64,000 nucleotides of DNA from Septoria linicola (Eukaryota > Ascomycota > Dothideomycetes > Mycosphaerellales > Mycosphaerellaceae), in assembly GCA_024114885.1 (NCBI GenBank), contig CP099426.1, forward strand, positions 248,001-312,000, read 5' to 3'. Below the pieces are notes generated by a model, which saw nothing but the letters and a program-made list of their open reading frames with translations, did not search any database and had not been told where the DNA came from. Every line of letters begins with the position of its first letter. Position 1 is the first letter of the stretch. Below are positions 46,677-57,719 of the stretch, one piece after another. A program made the position numbers and the translations under genes.

Positions 46677-47456
46677 CTACCTACATATGATCTTGACTTG
46701 ACCTGCAATGTAGTTGCCGAACTGTGGTATAATCTCAACGATCACCTCAACCGCCGCTCCTAGCTTGCCGCAGTTTTGAGCTGGTGCTGCGATCTCGGCA
46801 CTGGTAGTGCTCACTGTCAAGCTATCCGCTCTCAAGCTACCATCGGAGTTGTACAATGTCAAGGTCATCTCCGACGGGATCTTCATGTTCTTGCTGCTTC
46901 CGAAGCACAAGTCCATCGCCTCGCCGCCACCTCCGTGGTTCTTCTGACAAGCACACATCGTCGGACGGAACTGACCACAAACCGCCTTAGGGTTGTCGGA
47001 GCATCCTCCCAGTCCACAGCCCCGGCAGTCCTTCCAGATGACGCCATCCTCTTCCTGGATCTTCTCCACCAGTTCCCACATAGTCTTGACAAGCTGGTTG
47101 CGCACTTGCATGCCCTCGACTCCGGAAACGACGCCCCAATTGCCGGACATCTTGACTGCGACCTCCAGATCCGGCGACGAATCTTCCCACACACAAGCTG
47201 CTTTGTGACCATATTGCTTGTAGCTATCATCGGTCTTGATCCCCGTGGAGTCTCCTGAGGCGTAGCCTTGCTGTCAGATTGCGGCAAAAAGATCCGTGTC
47301 GCCGACTGTGACGAAGTTGTTCGAATAGTGGAACTCCAGATAGTAAGGAAGTGTCGCTCGAGAAGTGAGTCGTCTTTCTTGGTCAGTACGCTGAGCATGC
47401 TGCACTGCTGCGGCTGCCGCCAGGCTTGCTATCGAGGCCACAAGGACAGTCTTCAT
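46677..47456 (-). pseudogene. secreted protein with one nonsense codon
   Basis: About 259 codons. An N-terminal signal peptide is clear (MKTVLVASIASLAAAAAVQHA), then a mature part with cysteines mainly in the middle (CGLGGCSDNPKAVC, MCACQ, DLCFG) and one near the C-terminus. An in-frame TGA at 47,274-47,276 interrupts the otherwise continuous frame between GDTDLFAAI and QQGYASGD; a CGA-to-TGA change (CpG) would explain it. I do not recognise a family; it could be a small effector-like or extracellular protein. If the TGA were a sequencing error the gene would be intact. Confidence 0.65.
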
Positions 47457-48343
47457 CTTGGCTGCTTTCAGTCGATGCTGTCGTGTTGTGGCGAGTCACT
47501 CGTAAGTCTAGAAGCCAGTACCAGCGCGGCTGCCATATCGTCGAGCTTGAGGTTAAAGTGGACATTTATACTTCGGATGCGCGACCTTAGTAGGTTTGTG
47601 CCTTACTCTATCACGGACATTCATTCTAGGAGCGGTCTATCAGATCAGTACCTGCATTTGAAAATGGCAGAGTGCCTATGAGCTTGGCTCTCGAGGATAG
47701 AGACATCACCACACAACGAACGAATGCTCACCGAGTCCCCACGTGGCTCATATTCAGTAATACTCAGATGAGTCTAGCAAGTATAAGCAGAATCAGATGG
47801 TCTGTGCTAGAGAAGATCCTACACTGCGCAATTGGCCGAAAAGCACAAGAAGGGTGAATCTACTACTTGAGCGAAAACTCTAAGGAATTTATCGTGCAAG
47901 TACTTCAAAAGGCCCTTTTGGCTTTCCGGTTGATCCTGGGCACTACCAGTCGTGCAAAGACATGGTTAATTATGCGCATCCTTGGCCCGACGTTCTACCA
48001 TATGCTATTCTGGAAGTCCGAGATCATTCAGCCGAAGGACTGCAAACCAATAAGGCTGATTCAGCGACACATGTGTGAAGCTGAAGATGTAGTCTCAGCG
48101 TGACAGACCTTTGCTGCCGATATCGCGAACGATTTGGTCCGCGGCCAGGCTACGTGGACGGGGACCAGTGACAGACTGACAGAGTCAATTACTGCCGTTC
48201 CCTTGCCTCTACCATGGGTCTATAGAGATATGCTCACTCATCATAGAACTCATTCTAGCACGAACTGCCATGTGTCTGCATATGCAACTACACTCGTCTG
48301 AACATCCCTTTGCAGACAAGCCACCCAGGACACTTGACAACAT
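47457..48343. other. intergenic, nothing recognised
   Basis: About 890 bases between two minus-strand secreted-protein loci. Short plus-strand frames have no family features. Confidence 0.5.
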
Positions 48344-49678
48344 TCAGATTTGGCTAGGAGTCGAGCGGCATACCCCAATGTTCAGACCAGGCGCCCCTCT
48401 CTGACAACCGCCACTGCACTACGCACATGCGAGAGCTGTCAGCCACTCATCACAAGTACATTATGCAGGAAAGGAAGAACCACTTACGCATTGAGTGTTA
48501 CTGTTGCACCAGGAGTCATCAGCTCGACCGCATCCTAGAAACGGAGATGGACAACGGCTGCCGCTGCCGGCGCAGGCACAAGCACCGTTCTCGCAGATCT
48601 CGTTGCGCTCGCACTGTTCACGCAACATGGTTAGCACATCATGTCTGTAAGATTGTTCATGGCAAGTACTCATGCATTTGTCGCCGCGTTGGCGAGGTTG
48701 CCAGTGCAAGGACCTGGAACGTCACATTGCCCGAATCTGCACGAGTTGCCGTCGCACTTTAGGACGGTGTTAAGCTTTGGAAAATGCATGACGCGAAGTG
48801 TATGCTTACACAGTCTCCATCGGACCTGCACGATTCTTCCAAGGCTCGACAAGCTGGAACACAATTCCCCTCGGGATTGCAGGTCTCTCCTTCTGCGCAC
48901 TAGGTCGAAGATGTGGTGTCAGCCTGGAAGATTATCTCGATAGCGCGGCGAGATCCTTACGCAGTTACTACCGCAATCAACAGGCAGGTCTGATGGACAC
49001 TGGCACGCTGTACCATCGCAGCTAGTCTTTGGAAAGATGCACTGCACAAGTGTCAGAGACCTGGCAGCCTGGAAGTGGGCGCAAGTTGAAACATACCTTG
49101 TTCTTGCAGCTACCGCAGCTATCGGGCCTGTTCTGGTCGACACATCGTCCACCGCAGAAGAGTTTTCCGGCCTCACGTTGGCAGGTGCCAGAAGAGCACT
49201 TTTGTCCGGCAGAGCACTGGTCGCACTAGCTTTGTATAACAAAGCACGCGTGTTGAGATGTACCTTGAGGCCACGTTTACCACAATTCTTGTGATCATTC
49301 ATCCATCCGCGCAATAGCTTCCACAAGGCGATTTGGGACAGTTGCTAAGATACCCACGTTTCTTCGGCAAGCAAGTCTCTCTGACGCATTTGCAAAAGGC
49401 CCTGATCTTGTCATAAGATGTCTTCTTCAGAGCTTTGGGGCACTTGTTCCGATCGAGCTTGTTACTTCATGGTAATTTCTGGCAGAACTTTTGGGTCGAT
49501 GCATCGTTGCCAATCAACTTTAGAAAGGCGACATTTTCTCCTGTGCCAGATGTCAGATGGCGAAGGCCAGGATGCGACAGATCTTACTTGCCTACGAGAG
49601 GAGCAAGAGGAATGGTAGTTGCGAAGACGCTGAGGCTGCAGCCAGCGATGCCGATGCGAGACTCAATAAACCGCGCAT
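48344..49678 (-). pseudogene. cysteine-rich secreted protein with modular exons, damaged
   Basis: Begins with a signal peptide (MRGLLSLASASLAAASA, ATG at 49,676-49,678). After two longer N-terminal parts come at least five short exons, each starting with a TGC cysteine codon in phase 0: 49,225-49,097, 49,041-48,961, 48,899-48,810, 48,756-48,674 and 48,613-48,488. A final exon 48,418-48,344 also starts TGC and ends in TGA. Each carries closely spaced cysteines (for example CDQCSAGQKCSSGTC and CERNEICENGACAC). Lesions: an in-frame TGA in exon 2 near 49,500, a frame change near 49,300, a one-base loss near 48,680, and a donor reading ATGAGT instead of GTGAGT at 48,673. Family not recognised. Confidence 0.6.
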
Positions 49679-50514
49679 GTTCACAGGATGTCAAGATGTA
49701 TTCAAGATGAGGAGAGGAGCTGGCCGGTGTTCTATGATATGTGCTGCCGCTCCTCGCTTGCAACGGCCAAGGTACTGCATTGGCCTTTCCCCTCTCGGTC
49801 AGCCACATTCACAGTATCGATATGCAGCCTGGCCGACGTATCGATGAGGCTTGAACTCAAATGACACTGACACGGGCTACACGAAGAGCGCTATGATCCA
49901 TGGAAAACCGGCAAATACATCAACAAGTTGGCAGAAATCGACATATGAGCAGCTCAAGCTGGCAATGCACTGGTTTCTGGATCTCGAGGAGATGGCAGGC
50001 ATACCCGTGCACACTTCGCCAGAGTACAAACTGTTGCGGAGGAGTCTGCGGCTTCAGCCCAGACCGCAGCTTCTTGCTTGGCAGGCTGGATGGTGTGTAC
50101 CGGACAACATAATGCCAATCGCGCTCGCGAATAAGGACAGAGGGCGAAACGGTCCGATAGGCGGTGTATGCAAGTGCTCCATCACAGCTTTCAAGGCCCC
50201 AGCTGATGTTTCTCGAGGCCACGCTACAATCGCTCAATGCCTTTCATTGTGTAATCCATATGTACTGGAGCATCGACCTGTATCCAAGGCAGCTTGATAC
50301 AGACCGGCGCCATGGCACAAGTGGACAAGCCTCCCACGTCGCCCCACTCACGTCTTGCGTTGCTGCTTCATCAGGCTGAAGATGTGCCAAGGTTCAGCAG
50401 GTAGGGACGGCTGATTCGGATCCGGCGCGCCTCAGCCATTTGAAACACCTTCGGGACCCAGATTGACTGCGCTTAAAAGATGGCAGAGCAGAAGCACATT
50501 GTATTGCCACGCGA
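49679..50514. other. intergenic, nothing recognised
   Basis: About 835 bases. Overlapping frames on both strands (49,851-50,297 plus and 49,920-50,237 minus) carry no recognisable domain and I treat them as unsupported. Confidence 0.45.
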
Positions 50515-51751
50515 CTATTGATCTGCGAATCTACTCTTCGCTCGTAGCTGAGCTGCCTTCCAATACAGCACATACATGCCCCAGATCCCAAGTACGCTCA
50601 CTGCTCCCAGTATACTGCAAGCCCTCCTGGGCCCCAAGTCGACATAAAGTGGCAGCCCAAAATGGATCGCGCCTGCTGCCAAAGCACTTCGAGAGAAGTC
50701 GTTTGCTGCGAACAGAGACGCAGCACAGCGCGGATAGCTGTCAAGTATGTACATGATGATGCACTGCAAGATGACGAACACGCCACCTCAGTAGATAACC
50801 AGGCCCAACATATCGCAGATCCAGTAAGCGTTACTCGTAGGCTCTGCTGTCCAGCCGAACAGGAAAATTCCGATCGGAGGAGCGGATACAGCAATCAGTG
50901 CAGGTCGCAGACGAGCTTCAGGATCGGGCGTAGTCTTCTTCGGTGTGACGCCAAGGATGTAAACATAGTATGCTAGCCTGCAACGGCGCAGCCTACGCGA
51001 ATTGGTAGGAATCCCAGGCCGATTTGCTCGCGAGTAAACTTGTAGGTGATGTGGTGGACCATTGGGAAGCCGTCGAAGAAAGTGTAATAGCAGGCGTAGA
51101 GGTAGGAGGTGTAGATGTTGACGTACATGATCGCAGGATCGAGGACGGAGATCTGGAGGGGCTTGAGCAGAGCGTTGAAAATGGCAGTTCCGATGTTGGT
51201 GTCTGCGTTTTGGCCATGGGTCGCGGATGTGGCAGATTTCGAAGTCATCTTTGCTGCCAGCCAGTTGTTCTTTGTCGCTGAGCTTCTGCTTGTCACAGTT
51301 ACACAATCTTCGGCAGGTACGTCTCTGGCAGGAACAACAACATGCCCAGTGCGGCGGCACCACAAGCCACGATCTCCCACATCGTGATCCTCCAGCCATA
51401 TGTTTCGACCAGGTATGACCCCATCACGGGTCCGACTGCTGGTCCTCCATATGCTCCAGCGACCCAGATTGATTGTGCAAGAGGAAGCTGCCGACCTTGA
51501 AAGCCAGATCTGTCGAGTCGAGGCGAAGCCTTCAAGAAGCTGGGGCAGATGTACTTCAAGAGGAAGCAGTGGCCTAATTGGGCGCTGCCGCTGCTGTATT
51601 GCATAGCTTGACCATTGTTCACATGAATAGAGCTCATAATTGGCCCCACAACGAAGGCTGCTTGATCATCGTCTCTGCTGGCAGCGACAGTGTAAACAAT
51701 CGACATCAGCACTGAAGCTATGGCAAGCCAGAGCCTTGTCCGTCGAGCCAA
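50515..51751 (-). pseudogene. DHA1-type MFS drug transporter, 5'-truncated and broken
   Basis: Matches the C-terminal two thirds of fungal drug:proton antiporters: a GPVMGSYLVETYGWRITMWE stretch, LLKPLQISVLDPAIMYVNIY, RLRPALIA and PIGIFLFGWTAE, then AASLFAANDFSRSALAAGA and a final helix before RAKSRFADQ. The first three or so helices are missing and the relic starts about 40 bases from the neighbouring E2-like gene. The frame changes at least twice (near 51,290 and 50,985), and a TGA at 50,788-50,790 interrupts LGLVIY and GGVFVILQC. It cannot encode a working transporter. Confidence 0.75.
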
Positions 51752-51791
51752 GGTCAGCGATGGTACCCGCAGTACGCATTAAGCACTCCCA

Positions 51792-52340
51792 TCAGTCCAT
51801 CACGTCAGAAGACAACTCATTGTGCTGCGCAGTCGCATACAACCCCGTCCACTCCCTCGCCCTCCCCCAAAAGCCCTCCTCATCCTGCAAATACTCCAAC
51901 ATCCGCTCCTCGTCCGCTGCATACTCCGGATTCGGCTCCAACAACTCGACCACCATCGAGAGCAAGATAGTCCGAAAATGCAGTATCGGACTCCAGTTCT
52001 CCTCTGACAGCGAAGAGAAGAACACTTTTCCTGTCTCGGCGTGTATATGAGGAGAATACATCTTCGTCACGCAGTAGATTTCCGGCGCGAGGAAAGGGTA
52101 GGATTTTTCGGTTGTGGAGATTTTGAGGATGAAGTTGAACGTGCCGTTGGTGTAGGCGGAATCGGGTGAGTAGTGGTCGGGGCTGAAGTGGATTTGGGCG
52201 TTCCATTTGTGGAGGTTTGTGCTTGGGATGGGTGAGAGGGATATGCCGTTTTCGGATGGGCCGTGTTGTTGGCTGAAGGTCAGTTCTTGCTCGAGACGTC
52301 TTTGCACGCTGCGTTGTTGTCGATCTTCTGTTGACAGCAT
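51792..52340 (-). CDS. UBC-fold (E2-like) protein lacking catalytic cysteine
   Basis: 182 residues in one frame. The UBC fold is visible: an N-terminal helix (EDRQQRSVQRRLEQEL), a beta sheet with YPFLAPEIYCVTKMYSPHI, and ENWSPILHFRTILLSM followed by LLEPNPEYAADEE. Normal E2 enzymes have a cysteine in the GKICLD-type motif; here residues 104-110 read GKVFFSS, with phenylalanine 107 at the cysteine position, and the HPN motif is also lost. It may be a UEV-type adaptor or a degenerate E2. The family assignment is firm, activity as an E2 is unlikely. It lies upstream of the drug-transporter relic on the same strand. Confidence 0.75.
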   Translation of the reverse strand: MLSTEDRQQRSVQRRLEQELTFSQQHGPSENGISLSPIPSTNLHKWNAQIHFSPDHYSPDSAYTNGTFNFILKISTTEKSYPFLAPEIYCVTKMYSPHIHAETGKVFFSSLSEENWSPILHFRTILLSMVVELLEPNPEYAADEERMLEYLQDEEGFWGRAREWTGLYATAQHNELSSDVMD

Positions 52341-52718
52341 TCTGGAGAGTTACAGGAAGATGATATTTACTGGTCTTTGGTTGTGGTTTGTGGGAGAAGC
52401 CCAGAAGCATATTTGTTCAAGGCTGCAGCTTATGGTACTTGAGTGTGACCTCATGTGATCGGCGACGTGGGGTGGCTGTAGAGCTTGGCGATCCTTCCAT
52501 TATTCTGGTCACTCGGCTCTTTATAAAGAAGCAGTGTAGTGACCGCATCACGACCAAACGGCTGCTTGCAAACTGAAGGTGCAAGCTAGACGTTTTTCTC
52601 GATATTCTCAAGCACTTTGCGCGCTTCGGTGACAAGGATTCGTGTTTCTTGATCAGTAGCGTTCCGCATCTAACCTTGGCGAAGCACTCTGCTCGTGCAC
52701 ATGCCGTATGCAGAACAC
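52341..52718. other. intergenic, nothing recognised
   Basis: About 380 bases between the E2-like gene and the stop of the DUF1446 gene; upstream region of the former. No conserved signal seen. Confidence 0.5.
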
Positions 52719-54823
52719 TCACAACTTCCCTCTGTTGAGGAATCTGACAGGCAAATCCACCCACTTACTCCTCAAGTACTCCGCAACATTCTTTCCCAGA
52801 AAGTCATAAGTACTACTCGAGCTGACTCCTCTATCCAGATGATCATGCAGCAAAAAGTGGACGGCAAGCATATTTGGCAGCTCGAATCGATCAATCTTCT
52901 TCTCGTTGTACTCGTCCTGCAGCAAGCCCTTTATTGTGTGTACGCTAAGCAGACTTCGTAGCCAGTCGTATTCGTCTCGGTGGCGGACCCAGAAGCCCAC
53001 GTTGGCGTTGGAGCCTTTGTCGCCGGAGCGGGCGTGGACGATCCAGCCGAGTGGGCCGCGTGTGGTCTCACCGAATGATGTCGCAGCTTCGAGTCCAGTG
53101 GCATACGGCGAGCTGGGCTGCTGCGAAGGATATGTCTTCGTCTCTGTAGGCGGAGGAACCTCAATACTTGTGCCATCCCACAGATGGACTTTGTGTTCGA
53201 CTTCGGATTGAGGTAGTAGTGTCACGTAGTACTCGTAGAATGCTTTTGGAAAGCCTTGTCGAATGTCGAGATGGAACGTGGCGCCAGGATACCCTTGCAT
53301 GATGCAATCGATGCTCGTGCGAAGGAACTTGCTTGGTGCGATATCTGCTTCTTCTTTCGCTTGCACGAATACTCGAAAGTCGACTGTCGCTTCGTTCTGG
53401 TTTCGTGGATTTTCCGCTGCCGAGCCGTTGATACTGCACTTCAGCATTGTAAACTTGTCAGAGAAGGGTCTCATAGCATGCCGAAGTTGCGCTTCCATCA
53501 TGGCAGCCTTTTCCTTGATGTCGAGACCACATAGTAGCCAGTGCACTTCAGCTTGAAAGCCACCTTTGGCCGTGATGCCGACTTTGGTAGTTGGCGGAGG
53601 AAGATCGCCAGTCACTCCACGTAAAGCAACTCGATCTGTCCCGATCTGTTCGAACCACATCCCACCAAGCACCGCTGTAACATCACTGTTGAAGTACCAA
53701 GGCCCTTGGATCTCGTACAAGAGCTGACTGCTACACGTCTGCACGCTGACTTCGCCACCTCCCCATCCCTGGCCTTTTGTGATGACGACGTTGCCACTTC
53801 TGGAGATCTCTGCGATTGGATAGCCGATGTCTTTCCAGTTGCTGGACTGAAGCGACTTGAATCCGGAAAAGTTGCCGCCAACGACGTAATTACTGCATTC
53901 GATCATGTGGCCAGCCACGAACGCGTTGGCGAGCTCATGAAGCATGTCTCGCGTCCAGCCATGCCACCAGTACGCTGCACCAATGACAGGAGAGGCATCC
54001 GAGACTCGACCACAGACCACGATATCGGCACCTTTGCTGAATGCTGCGGCGATACCGAGGCCGCCCAGGTAAGCTTGCGCATAGATTGGTTCGTGTTGCC
54101 AGTCGTCCAGCACCTCACCAGTGCAAACGTTCTCGAACTTGCTTGACTTGTTCTGACGAGCTTTCTGTACTGCGGGAAACACTTCATCGCCACTGATCCA
54201 AGCCACTTTGAGGTCCAGCCCAGCTTTCGCGCACATGTCGGAAACGACCTTGTGCATTTTCTCGGTATCGGATGCTCCCGCATTGACAGCAACCTTTATC
54301 TTGTGTTTTGCGATGTGTGGAAGAGCAGGACCTAAAGCCTCCAGAAAAGTGGGTTCGTAAGCGTCAGTAGCGCCAGAAGACATCACATTGGCAAAGCCAG
54401 TGTCGGTATTGGAGGGCTTGGCGGCAGGCAGAGCAATAGTATCTGCTTTTGAAGCGCCTCTTGTAGCTGATGTAGCATTAGAGTCCAGTCCTGTCAGTGA
54501 TTGAAGATGTACGTACTCATGTTCGCCTCACTGTTGGGCAGCATGTCAGTCTGCTGCTACGTGTTTTGATCTGGTCTCGTACCTCATGAAGTCACCAATG
54601 ATCACGTCGATGGGATCATTGTCGTAATTCTTGGCGAACATTGCCATGGCATGACGGCGATCCGAGACGGAGCCAGACACACCTGATCATACGTTAGTAC
54701 TGCTTGGGGCATTGTTTTACTGCGGCGTGGTGCGATACCCGCTATGCGGATTGGTCGAGTAGGATCTGCTGCCATGATTGAGTACTCCAGAGGACTGCCT
54801 AAACAAGGTGTTTCTCTAGACAT
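52719..54823 (-). CDS. DUF1446 / AtuA-family protein
   Basis: Four exons (54,823-54,739, 54,682-54,583, 54,530-54,517, 54,466-52,719) join to 1,947 bases, 648 residues; an inner ATG (MAADPTRPIRIAG) would give 632. The joined N-terminus IAGVSGSVSDRRHAM and IGDFMSEANM, then KIKVAVNAGASD, CGRVSDASPVIGAAYWWHGW and KGQGWGGGEVS, mark the DUF1446 domain shared with AtuA, a protein of acyclic terpene catabolism in Pseudomonas. The C-terminal 140 residues (VHARSGDKGSNANVGFWVR) form the AtuA-like ferredoxin-fold domain. Role in fungi is unclear. Exon 3 is only 14 bases. Transcribed divergently from the Arc1-type gene. Confidence 0.87.
54467..54516 (-). other. intron 3 of DUF1446 gene
   Basis: 50 bases, donor ATGA|GTACGT, acceptor ACATCAG|CTAC, with a CTAATG branch-like site; gives SEANMTTRGASKAD. 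Confidence 0.75.
54517..54530 (-). other. 14-base micro-exon of DUF1446 gene
   Basis: TGAGGCGAACATGA between introns of 52 and 50 bases. It supplies the conserved SEANM residues and its length is needed to keep the frame. Confidence 0.75.
54531..54582 (-). other. intron 2 of DUF1446 gene
   Basis: 52 bases, donor ATGAG|GTACGAG, acceptor CCAACAG|TGAG, with ACTGAC branch-like site. Confidence 0.8.
54683..54738 (-). other. intron 1 of DUF1446 gene
   Basis: 56 bases, donor GCGG|GTATCG, acceptor GATCAG|GTGT, with ACTAAC branch site. Confidence 0.85.
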
Positions 54824-55544
54824 AGTGATAGATCACTGTGATAGATGGCTATGAGTGGGAGTATTGTCCCGGATTCGCTCAGCCCTCGGTCCTGGCTGTG
54901 AAGACACCCGAGATGTGGCCAATTGCGGGGTTGATACACTCGCTTGGCGAGTCGTGTGTAATGGCTTGTCATTTCAGTCTACCGCAGGTTAAAAATGCAA
55001 TGCAGAGAGGGTCAATGCGATGCGGCAGTGTGTATTAGACGCGCGAGCCAGCATGCCAACCCTTCACACGCAGAAGTCATGTCAATGAGCTTCAAGCTGG
55101 AGCTTTGGGAAATATGCACGACTGTGTACTCATCTCGCTGCACATCATTCCAGCACAAGCCGACGCAAGCAGCAGTGGTGAAATTGTGCGAGTCAGGAGC
55201 CAGGCATACATTTCCTTCCTGCAGCTGGCAGGACTCCAGTAGAGTCCAAAGAAGGAGAGGACGAGATGCAGTGGTGGTGGTGGTGGAAGTGGCGGGTGGA
55301 CGGTCCGAAAGCGAAGGTGTTTCGCGATGACTGAATCTGGCGAGACTAACTTATTTGTTTCCTGTTGATTAGACACATTGAATCGAATTCATTGTTCACC
55401 GTCGCCAAACTGAAGCCCATTCGCTGTGTACGACTGCTCGCAAGGGCTCCACGAACATTTCCACCCCAACAGACGATATCTGTTCAGCCAATTCGGCAAC
55501 AACCACACCTGGGAGCATTCCGATCGAGCAGCAGTCGCCGACGA
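54824..55544. promoter_or_regulatory. shared divergent promoter region
   Basis: 720 bases between the starts of the DUF1446 gene (minus) and the Arc1-type gene (plus), so both promoters must lie here. AGTGATAGATCACT near 54,825 is an imperfect palindrome next to the DUF1446 start. The 180 bases before 55,545 are in frame with the Arc1-type gene and contain no stop. Confidence 0.55.
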
Positions 55545-56959
55545 ATGGCAAACATGGCCGCAACTCCATTGGACGACAAGGTCCAGAGCCTGATTGCGAA
55601 GTCGTATCCTCAAGCGACAGGAGCAGACAGCGATCCGGCCAAGCTGACTACAGCCATTTTCACCACCATCGAAGTATGACCACCCGATCACTATACTGTA
55701 CTGCTGCCAGACTACTGACTTTGTGACTACAGTACTCGCCAGCTGAGAAGACGGAAGTTGAGCAATGGACCACTACCGCAGCACACATGGCCTCTTCGTC
55801 GGAAGATGCCGCCAAGACAGCCGAACGTCTCGCGCACCTCAACACCCACCTCGCGACTCGCACCACCCTTCTCGGCAGCAAGCCCAGCGTGGCAGATATT
55901 GCCCTCTACAACAAGCTCGCGTCCGTCGTCAAAGGCTGGTCGGCGGAGCAGCGGACGGGCGAGCAGGGATACCACCACATCACTCGATTCATTGACTTTG
56001 TGCAGAATGCTGAGCTATTCAGCCTGAAGCTGGATGACAGTGAGAAGGTCGAGATCGACCCCAGAAACGTAGTCTCGCCAATCAAGCCCATTGATGCCAA
56101 GGCAGAGAAGGAGCGCAAGAAGAAGGAGAAGGCGGCAGCAGCAGCGGCAGGAGCAGACACGGCAGCAGCTGCTGGCGGGACAGTCACATCTGCGGCAAGT
56201 GAAGGAGCAAAGCAGCCCGAGAACCAGAAGCCGAAGAAGGAAAAGTCAGTCGGCGACAAGGTGGCGGACGCTGTTGGTGCTGCAACGCCAGGCGAGAAAA
56301 AGGAGAAGCCGAAGAAGGAGAAGCAGTCCAAACAGCCCAAGAATGCTCCTGCACCAGACAAGCCATTCGGCCCAGCTTTGATCGATCTGCGAGTTGGCCA
56401 CATCCTCAAGGCCATCCAACATCCAGACGCTGAGAAGCTGTTCGTCAGCACTATCGCCTGCGGAGATGCTCCCGGCACAGACAACACTTCCGAGTACGAG
56501 GGCAAAGTGGTGCGGACTGTCTGCTCGGGCCTGAACGGACTCGTCCCGCTCGAGGAGATGCAAGGCCGCAAGATCGTCGCCGTCTGCAATCTCAAGCCTG
56601 TCACCATGCGAGGGATCAAGTCAAGTGCTATGGTCCTGGCCGCCTCTCCGCGAGTGGCTCCTGGTGAGGACGACCACGGTGGACCAGTCGAGCTTGTCAG
56701 CGTACCTGCAGATGCCGAGGCCGGCGAGCGCGTATACTTCGAGGGTTTCGAGGGTGAGCCGGATGCTGTCTTGAACCCCAAGAAGAAGGTCTGGGAGGAC
56801 AACCAGGTCGGGTTCACGACAACAGCAGACAAAGTCGTCGCGTACGAGCCAACGAAAGTGGAGAAACTCAAGGATAGTGGAAAGACTGAGGTCGCGCAAC
56901 TACGGACGAAGCAGGGCGTGTGCACGGTGCAGACGCTGACTAATGCTACTGTGCGGTAG
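55545..56959 (+). CDS. ARC1: Arc1/EMAP-II-type tRNA-binding cofactor
   Basis: Two exons (55,545-55,673 and 55,733-56,959) give 451 residues. Yeast Arc1 binds tRNA and holds methionyl- and glutamyl-tRNA synthetases together in the cytosol. The N-terminal part is GST-like (LLGSKPSVADIALYNKLAS). A lysine/alanine-rich linker (about residues 145-245, repeated KKEK) would bind tRNA. The C-terminal OB-fold tRNA-binding domain is clear (DLRVGHILKAIQHPDAEKLF, CNLKPVTMRGIKSSAMVLAA). Intron donor GAA|GTATGA, acceptor CTACAG|TACTCG. First ATG in frame is 55,545. The gene symbol is by family similarity. Confidence 0.9.
55674..55732 (+). other. intron of Arc1-type gene
   Basis: 59 bases, GT-AG, ending TTGTGACTACAG; joins TTIE to YSPAEKTEVEQW. 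Confidence 0.85.
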
Positions 56960-57719
56960 AATTCCAGCTGGGATATGAGCAAGTCTATCACCGCACGCCA
57001 TTCGGGCCGTGTTATACAGTATGAGATATCTGGTCCCTCGAACGACAACGTGATCGAGGGCTGGACTTGGCGAGACACTGATGGGAACCAGCAAGTGCAC
57101 TGGACCCAGGATGATGGATGAAAATGGCGATGCTGACGATGAGATGACACTGGATGCTCCCGTGGCTTAGCATGGAGGAGAAAGCATGATACAGCTACCG
57201 AGTTGCACAGAGAGTGCCAGCAGAAAGTTAGACTCACTGCCAATCAAAAGAATGAAATACCAAGTTTCAAGAGTTTCCGTCTCGGCACAAGGCTGTCAGA
57301 CAAGATTGTGGCCCCGAGATGTTCCCTTCTTTTCGATACGATGTCTCTGCCCACCGCATCTTCCACTGGAGCCCTACGTGCTCAGAGCGACGTTAATGCA
57401 GCTCCACACTTTTCAGAGACACCGCTGATCACCCACTGTTGCTTCAAGTCGTCATGCTACGTTCGAACCTCTGGTTTACCTTACCGCCACCTGGTCGTGT
57501 CGTTCGCGGCGCCTGTGATCTCTGCTGTTCCTCTCTCTCTCTCCCTCTATGGACTAAATGGGGCACGAACAACGACCACGTCCTCAGCTTCGTCCGCAGT
57601 CTCTTCATCAGGCAGTATTATGTCCTGCGGCTGGGTAGACTGCGTAATCTCATCGTCGAGTGATCTACGCACTACCATGGTATCTCCGTGCTCTGCACAT
57701 TCTACTGTGGCATTCTGAG
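56960..57719. other. intergenic, nothing firmly recognised
   Basis: About 760 bases downstream of the Arc1-type gene. A minus-strand frame at 57,547-57,738 (acidic, DEETADEAEDVVVV) could be coding but has no family features. Confidence 0.45.

Noticed and set aside
49851..50297. 148-codon plus-strand frame
   Set aside because: No signal peptide, domain or splice context, and competing frames on the other strand; not supported.
55906..57243. 445-codon minus-strand frame
   Set aside because: Antisense shadow of the Arc1-type gene with phenylalanine/serine runs opposite its lysine-rich linker.
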